Assembly (NCBI GenBank): GCA_031549485.1
Contig: JAVBPR010000012.1
Coordinates: 62,001-126,000 of the forward strand
Direction of reading: 5' to 3'
Source: JAVBPR01 sp031549485
Lineage (GTDB): Bacteria > Bacillota > Clostridia > Oscillospirales > Feifaniaceae
Length of the DNA stretch: 64,000 bases
The notes under the pieces were generated by a model that did no database searches, had not been told where the DNA came from, and saw only the letters and a list, made by a program, of their open reading frames with translations. The position numbers were made by a program, and so were the translations under genes. Positions 60,507-64,000 of this stretch are shown here, in pieces. How positions within the stretch are numbered: the first letter of the stretch is position 1; each line of letters starts with the position of its first letter.

Positions 60507-60990
60507 GATAGGCTTTGATTATAAAAGGCTTTATTACATCGCGGCGGCCGCTTTGCTCGTCGTTTTGGACTTCTTTTCAAAGGTTTATATAAGCGCGAAT
60601 TTCAAGGGAGCCGAAAAGGTTTTGATACCTGGAGTTTTGGGAATAACCTATGCGGAAAATACCGGCGTTGCCTTTAGCTTTTTGCAGGGCAAAGCGGCGT
60701 TTTTCGTCACGGTCACCATTATTGAAATCCTCGCGATTCTTTGGTTTGTCCTTTTCGGAAAAATGAAAAGCAAACTGTTTTTATCCTCGCTTTGCCTGAT
60801 TCTTGCGGGCGGTGTGGGCAACCTTATCGACCGGATTTCAAAGGGATACGTTGTCGATTTTATCGAATTTTTATTTGTAAAATTTGCGGTTTTCAACCTT
60901 GCCGATGTCTTTATAAATATCGGCGTCGGGTTGCTGCTTATTTTCGTTATTTTTATTTACAAACAAAATGATGCAAAAAAAAGTAGTTAA
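60499..60990 (+). CDS. lspA: Lipoprotein signal peptidase
   Basis: 163 residues, four membrane helices. Conserved blocks: LDFFSKVYI, NTGVAFSFL, GGVGNLIDRISKGYVVDFIEF with the first catalytic Asp, and FNLADVFINIGV with the second. Cleaves signal peptides of prolipoproteins such as the receptor at 18744. AGGTGG before the ATG within the end of ileS. Confidence 0.96.
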   Translation: MRKIGFDYKRLYYIAAAALLVVLDFFSKVYISANFKGAEKVLIPGVLGITYAENTGVAFSFLQGKAAFFVTVTIIEILAILWFVLFGKMKSKLFLSSLCLILAGGVGNLIDRISKGYVVDFIEFLFVKFAVFNLADVFINIGVGLLLIFVIFIYKQNDAKKSS

Positions 60991-61873
60991 ATTTGATAGG
61001 GAAGAGGGCGGCCGCATTGACAGCTTTATTGCTGAGATATGCGGCTTTAGCCGCTCCCGGGCAGCTTCGCTGTGCGATGAGGGGCTTGTTTTAGTTAATG
61101 GAAAAACCGCTCGAAAAAGCCTTGCTCTGCTCGGCGGCGAAACTATCGAAATTATGATTCCGGAAGCGGTAGAGCTTGAAACCGCGCCGGAGGAAATCCC
61201 GATAGAAATTGTTTACGAGGACGATTTTTTACTTGTCGTGAACAAGCAAAAAGGGATGGTCGTCCATCCGGCGGCTGGCAACTACAGCGGAACTTTGGTA
61301 AATGCGCTTTTGCACCACTGCAAAGGAAGCCTTTCGGGCATAAATGGCGTTTTAAGACCGGGAATTGTTCACCGAATAGATAAGGATACAAGCGGGCTTT
61401 TGGTTGTGGCGAAAACCGATGCAGCGCACAATTTTCTCGCAAAACAGATAAAGGACCACAGCGTAACAAGGGAATACCGCGCTATTCTTTGCGGCAGGTT
61501 AAAAGAGGAAGCGTTTACGGTTGACGCGCCGCTGGGAAGACATAAAACCGACCGCAAAAAACAGGCGGTAACTCCGGGCGGAAGGCGTGCCGTAAGCCAT
61601 TTTGAGCTTATTGAAAATCTGCCGCAACACGCGTTTGTAAAGGTTCGCCTCGAGACCGGAAGAACGCATCAGATAAGGGTTCACAGCGCATATATCGGAC
61701 ACCCGGTTCTCGGCGATACGGTTTACGGCGCGAAGAAACAAAGCAAGGATTATGGCGGGCAATGCCTTCACGCCGCAAGGCTCGGATTTGTTCATCCAAT
61801 CAGCGGCGAGTATATGGAATTTGAAAGCGATTTGCCGGAATATTTCAAAAGCGCTTTGACAAAACTTTCGTAA
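60968..61873 (+). CDS. RluD-like 23S rRNA pseudouridine synthase
   Basis: 301 residues: S4 domain (about 12-75: RIDSFIAEICGFSRSRAASL) and RluA catalytic domain with HRIDKDTSGLLVVAKT and GRTHQIRVHSAYIGHP. The order lspA-rluD is standard in Firmicutes, where the product is RluD-like (helix 69 pseudouridines). Overlaps lspA by 23 nt; two adjacent ATG codons (60968, 60971) are possible. Paralogue at 17771. Confidence 0.92.
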   Translation: MMQKKVVKFDREEGGRIDSFIAEICGFSRSRAASLCDEGLVLVNGKTARKSLALLGGETIEIMIPEAVELETAPEEIPIEIVYEDDFLLVVNKQKGMVVHPAAGNYSGTLVNALLHHCKGSLSGINGVLRPGIVHRIDKDTSGLLVVAKTDAAHNFLAKQIKDHSVTREYRAILCGRLKEEAFTVDAPLGRHKTDRKKQAVTPGGRRAVSHFELIENLPQHAFVKVRLETGRTHQIRVHSAYIGHPVLGDTVYGAKKQSKDYGGQCLHAARLGFVHPISGEYMEFESDLPEYFKSALTKLS

Positions 61874-61884
61874 TTTGATAAAAT
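61856..61884 (+). promoter_or_regulatory. Promoter of the TPP riboswitch-thiT unit
   Basis: TTGACA (61856-61861), 17-bp spacer, TAAAAT (61879-61884), with extended TGA before the -10. Located across the end of the rluD-like gene; transcript start about 61891, just before the riboswitch. Confidence 0.7.
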
Positions 61885-61899
61885 AAATAAAACCAAATA

Positions 61900-61975
61900 T
61901 GTCGGGGTGTCGCAACAGCGGCTGAGATTAAACCCGTAGACCTGATCCGGATAATGCCGGCGTAGGAAACGAGAA
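61900..61975 (+). ncRNA. TPP riboswitch (THI element)
   Basis: Contains GTCGGGGTGTC, CTGAGATTAAACCCG, TAGACCTGATCCGGATAATG and CCGGCGTAGGAA in order, the conserved thi-box core. It precedes a terminator hairpin and thiT, so TPP should cause premature termination. Confidence 0.93.
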
Positions 61976-61987
61976 CTAATAAAGTTT

Positions 61988-62018
61988 AAGCATTTCTCTA
62001 CGGGGAAATGCTTTTTTA
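61988..62018 (+). terminator. Riboswitch expression-platform terminator
   Basis: AAGCATTTC/GAAATGCTT stem followed by TTTTATTTT, 12 nt after the TPP aptamer and 40 nt before thiT. Confidence 0.85.
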
Positions 62019-62057
62019 TTTTCTCCGGCGCAATTTGGTAAATTAAAGGAGGAGAAA

Positions 62058-62603
62058 ATGAAAGAAAAAACAACAAAAATCCTGACCGAAGCGGGCATAA
62101 TGCTTGCGCTGTCCACGGTGCTCTCGATGCTGCAATTTTTTAAGCTGCCGCAGGGCGGTTCGGTCACAATTCTCGCTATGCTTCCGCTGCTCTTGTTTTC
62201 ATATCGGCACGAACTTAAGTGGGGAATCCTATGCTGCTTTGCGGCAAGCCTTATTCAGCTGCTTATCGGACTTCAGGACCTTAAAGGCATATCGCTCATG
62301 ACCGTCATCGGCGCTGTGCTACTTGATTTTATTTTTGCATATACGGTTCTCGGCTTTGCAAGCGTTTTCAAAAAAATGAAATACGGCTTTGTCGTCGCTT
62401 CGGCAGCGCTGATATTTGCCAGATTCGTTATTCATTATTTGTCGGGAATCATCCTGTGGCGCGCATTTGCGGAAGGAACCTTGCCGGAGCTTTATTCGCT
62501 GATTTACAATGGCTCCTATATGGGTATCGAACTTCTAACACACTGCGTTGCGGCGTTTATTTTCACCAAAATCCCGGTTGCGTCAAAGTTTCTCAATAAT
62601 TGA
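62058..62603 (+). CDS. thiT: Thiamine-binding ECF transporter subunit
   Basis: 181 residues, six membrane helices. ThiT/YuaJ pattern: LTEAGIMLALSTVLSML at the start, KLPQGGSVTILAMLPLLLFS (the PQGGS loop), and SGIILWRAFAEG and SYMGIELL in the second half (thiamine-contacting Trp and Tyr). Works with the shared ECF module, which is not in this window. GGAGGAG before the ATG. Controlled by the TPP riboswitch upstream. Confidence 0.93.
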   Translation: MKEKTTKILTEAGIMLALSTVLSMLQFFKLPQGGSVTILAMLPLLLFSYRHELKWGILCCFAASLIQLLIGLQDLKGISLMTVIGAVLLDFIFAYTVLGFASVFKKMKYGFVVASAALIFARFVIHYLSGIILWRAFAEGTLPELYSLIYNGSYMGIELLTHCVAAFIFTKIPVASKFLNN

Positions 62604-62628
62604 CATTTAGCCTTCTTTTAAGTAGAAT
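62600..62628 (+). promoter_or_regulatory. Promoter of the transketolase genes
   Basis: TTGACA (62600-62605), 17-bp spacer, TAGAAT (62623-62628), overlapping the thiT stop codon. About 31 nt leader with AAGGAGG. Confidence 0.7.
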
Positions 62629-62665
62629 AGTATAACTATGAAATACTTAAAAGGAGGCTATTTTT

Positions 62666-63496
62666 TTGGACGCAACTTTAAAAACAAAACTTACAAATGC
62701 GGCCGCCGACATCAGAATCGGAGCTGTCACCTGCGTATACAGCGCGCAGTCCGGACACCCGGGAGGTTCGCTTTCGATTGCGGATGTTTTGGCCTATTTA
62801 TATTTTAACGAAATGAATATCGATACAAATCAGCCGGATAAAAAAGACAGGGACAGATTTGTTCTTTCGAAAGGGCATACGTCACCGGCGCTTTATTCCG
62901 CGCTTGCTTACAGAGGCTTTTTCGATGTCGAAATGCTGAAAACTTTCAGAAGAAGCGACAGCGTTTTGCAGGGACACCCTGAGATGAAAAAAATTCCGGG
63001 CGTCGATATGACGACCGGCTCGCTCGGGCTCGGAATATCGGCGGCATGCGGAATGGCTGTCGCGGCAAAAATTTACGGCGACAGCTACAGAGTATACGCC
63101 GCCGTCGGCGACGGGGAACTCGGGGAAGGCCAGGTTTGGGAGGCTTCGATGTTCGCGGCGCATTATAAACTCGATAATCTTACTCTTTTTGTCGACCTAA
63201 ACGGACTGCAAATAGACGGCAAAGTTACAGATGTTATGAATTCAAATCCGGTCGACAAAAAATTCGAGGCGTTCGGCTGGAATGTAATAACGATAAACGG
63301 GCATGATTTCGATGAAATCGCGGGTGCTGTGGAAGAAGCGAAAAAAACAAAAGGCAAGCCGACGGCGATACTTTGCAAAACGCTTAAAGGCAAAGGGGTT
63401 TCATATATGGAAGGCGACTATAAATGGCACGGCGCCGCTCCGAATGCAGAACAGTATGAACAGGCGATTAAAGAATTGGAGGGCGCAAAAATATGA
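62666..63496 (+). CDS. Transketolase, N-terminal (TPP-binding) subunit
   Basis: 276 residues corresponding to the first domain of transketolase: SGHPGGSLSIADVLAYLYF, RDRFVLSKGHTSPALYSAL, TTGSLGLGISAACGMA, and the TPP/Mg motif VGDGELGEGQVWEA ... VDLNGLQIDG. Split two-subunit enzymes of this kind are common in Clostridia and archaea. TTG start with AAGGAGG eight bases upstream. Stop and next start overlap as ATGA. Confidence 0.94.
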   Translation: MDATLKTKLTNAAADIRIGAVTCVYSAQSGHPGGSLSIADVLAYLYFNEMNIDTNQPDKKDRDRFVLSKGHTSPALYSALAYRGFFDVEMLKTFRRSDSVLQGHPEMKKIPGVDMTTGSLGLGISAACGMAVAAKIYGDSYRVYAAVGDGELGEGQVWEASMFAAHYKLDNLTLFVDLNGLQIDGKVTDVMNSNPVDKKFEAFGWNVITINGHDFDEIAGAVEEAKKTKGKPTAILCKTLKGKGVSYMEGDYKWHGAAPNAEQYEQAIKELEGAKI

Positions 63497-64000
63497 AAGC
63501 AACAAGAGCGGCCTTTGGAGAAGCTATTGCACAGCTCGGCGAGAAATATGATTTTGTCGTGATGGACGCCGACCTTACAAAATCCACAAGAACAGATATA
63601 TTTAAAGAAAAATTCCCCGAAAGGCATATTAACTGCGGCATTGCGGAGGCGAATATGATTTCGGTTGCCGCAGGAATTGCGTCGACAGGCAGACCGGTTT
63701 TCGCCGCGAGCTTTGCGATGTTTAGCGTCGGCAGAGCTTTTGAGCCGATAAGAAATTCGGTAGGATATCCGCATCTTAATGTCAAAATCGTCGGCTCGCA
63801 CGTCGGGATTTCGGTCGGGGAAGACGGCGCAACCCATCAGTGTAACGAGGATATCGCCCTTATGCGCGCGATTCCGGAAATGATGATTTTCAGCCCCTGC
63901 GATGAAATCGAAACCAAAGAGTGCGTAAAAGCGGCGCTTCTTCATAACGGACCTTGCTACATTCGCACAGGCCGAAATCCGGTTCCGGCGCTTTGCGAAA
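63493..64000 (+). CDS. Transketolase, C-terminal subunit (runs off the right edge)
   Basis: 169 codons seen. Pyrimidine-binding half: MKATRAAFGEAIAQLGEKYD, DADLTKSTRTDIF, HINCGIAEANMISVAAGIA (the conserved Glu), ASFAMFSVGRAFEPIRNSV, SHVGISVGEDGATHQCNEDIA and CYIRTGRNPVP. GGAGGG nine bases before the ATG, which overlaps the stop of the N-terminal subunit by 4 nt. The end lies beyond the window. Confidence 0.94.
   Translation, partial: MKATRAAFGEAIAQLGEKYDFVVMDADLTKSTRTDIFKEKFPERHINCGIAEANMISVAAGIASTGRPVFAASFAMFSVGRAFEPIRNSVGYPHLNVKIVGSHVGISVGEDGATHQCNEDIALMRAIPEMMIFSPCDEIETKECVKAALLHNGPCYIRTGRNPVPALCE

Noticed and set aside
1..64000. CRISPR arrays, rRNA genes, tmRNA, prophage or transposase genes
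   Set aside because: No regularly spaced repeats, rRNA or tmRNA motifs and no transposase, integrase or phage proteins were recognised on either strand.

Overview
The window reads as a chromosomal segment of a Gram-positive, probably endospore-forming member of the Clostridia (an Oscillospirales- or Christensenellales-like lineage is my best guess from protein style). Supports: SpoVT, a YmcA-like protein and DivIVA/SepF, SLH-anchored wall proteins, a split transketolase, strong AGGAGG-type ribosome sites with frequent GTG/TTG starts, TTGACA-17-TATAAT promoters, and the conserved gene orders miaB-ymcA-mutS-mutL-miaA-hfq and yggS-sepF-ylmH-divIVA-ileS-lspA-rluD. No rRNA, CRISPR array, phage or intact insertion sequence was seen.

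Layout. 1-0.6 kb: the end of a small membrane protein, followed directly and in frame by a 5'-truncated DUF3795 gene. 0.6-5.6 kb (minus): mtaB-purL. 5.7-13.6 kb: an HPr-like protein lacking the phosphorylatable histidine, a D,D-carboxypeptidase, a small membrane ORF, two S-layer-homology proteins (a phosphodiester glycosidase type and an M15 peptidase) and a DEAD-box helicase. 13.7-21 kb: pth-mfd-rluA and a polar amino acid ABC transporter. 21-31.8 kb (minus): radical SAM/DUF362 pair, GGDEF sensor, PadR-DUF1048 cassette, small proteins, rlmD-aroK, lipase, YdbC. 31.9-36.6 kb: tRNA-Thr, tRNA-Tyr, typA, YgjP-like protease, spoVT, a membrane protein of unknown function and tRNA-Leu.

36.6-44 kb is the most accessory-looking part. 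The 3' end of tRNA-Leu is duplicated together with a hairpin element (137-bp period) and followed by an XRE regulator remnant. Next comes a four-gene operon (GtrA-like membrane protein, FGGY kinase, class III aminotransferase, class II aldolase) that looks like an uncharacterised catabolic pathway. It is followed by a MntA/HepT-type toxin-antitoxin pair whose nucleotidyltransferase has lost both metal-binding aspartates, and by an AT-rich zinc-ribbon membrane protein.

44-64 kb is housekeeping: pgi, a small P-loop protein, tRNA modification, mismatch repair and hfq, the cell-division block with ileS-lspA-rluD, a TPP riboswitch with thiT, and the split transketolase, which runs off the right edge. 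Strongest findings: the GtrA/kinase/aminotransferase/aldolase operon, the NxN nucleotidyltransferase paired with an intact HepT, the pth divergent promoters that share one palindromic -35 hexamer, and the tRNA-Leu 3'-end duplication with a covarying hairpin.
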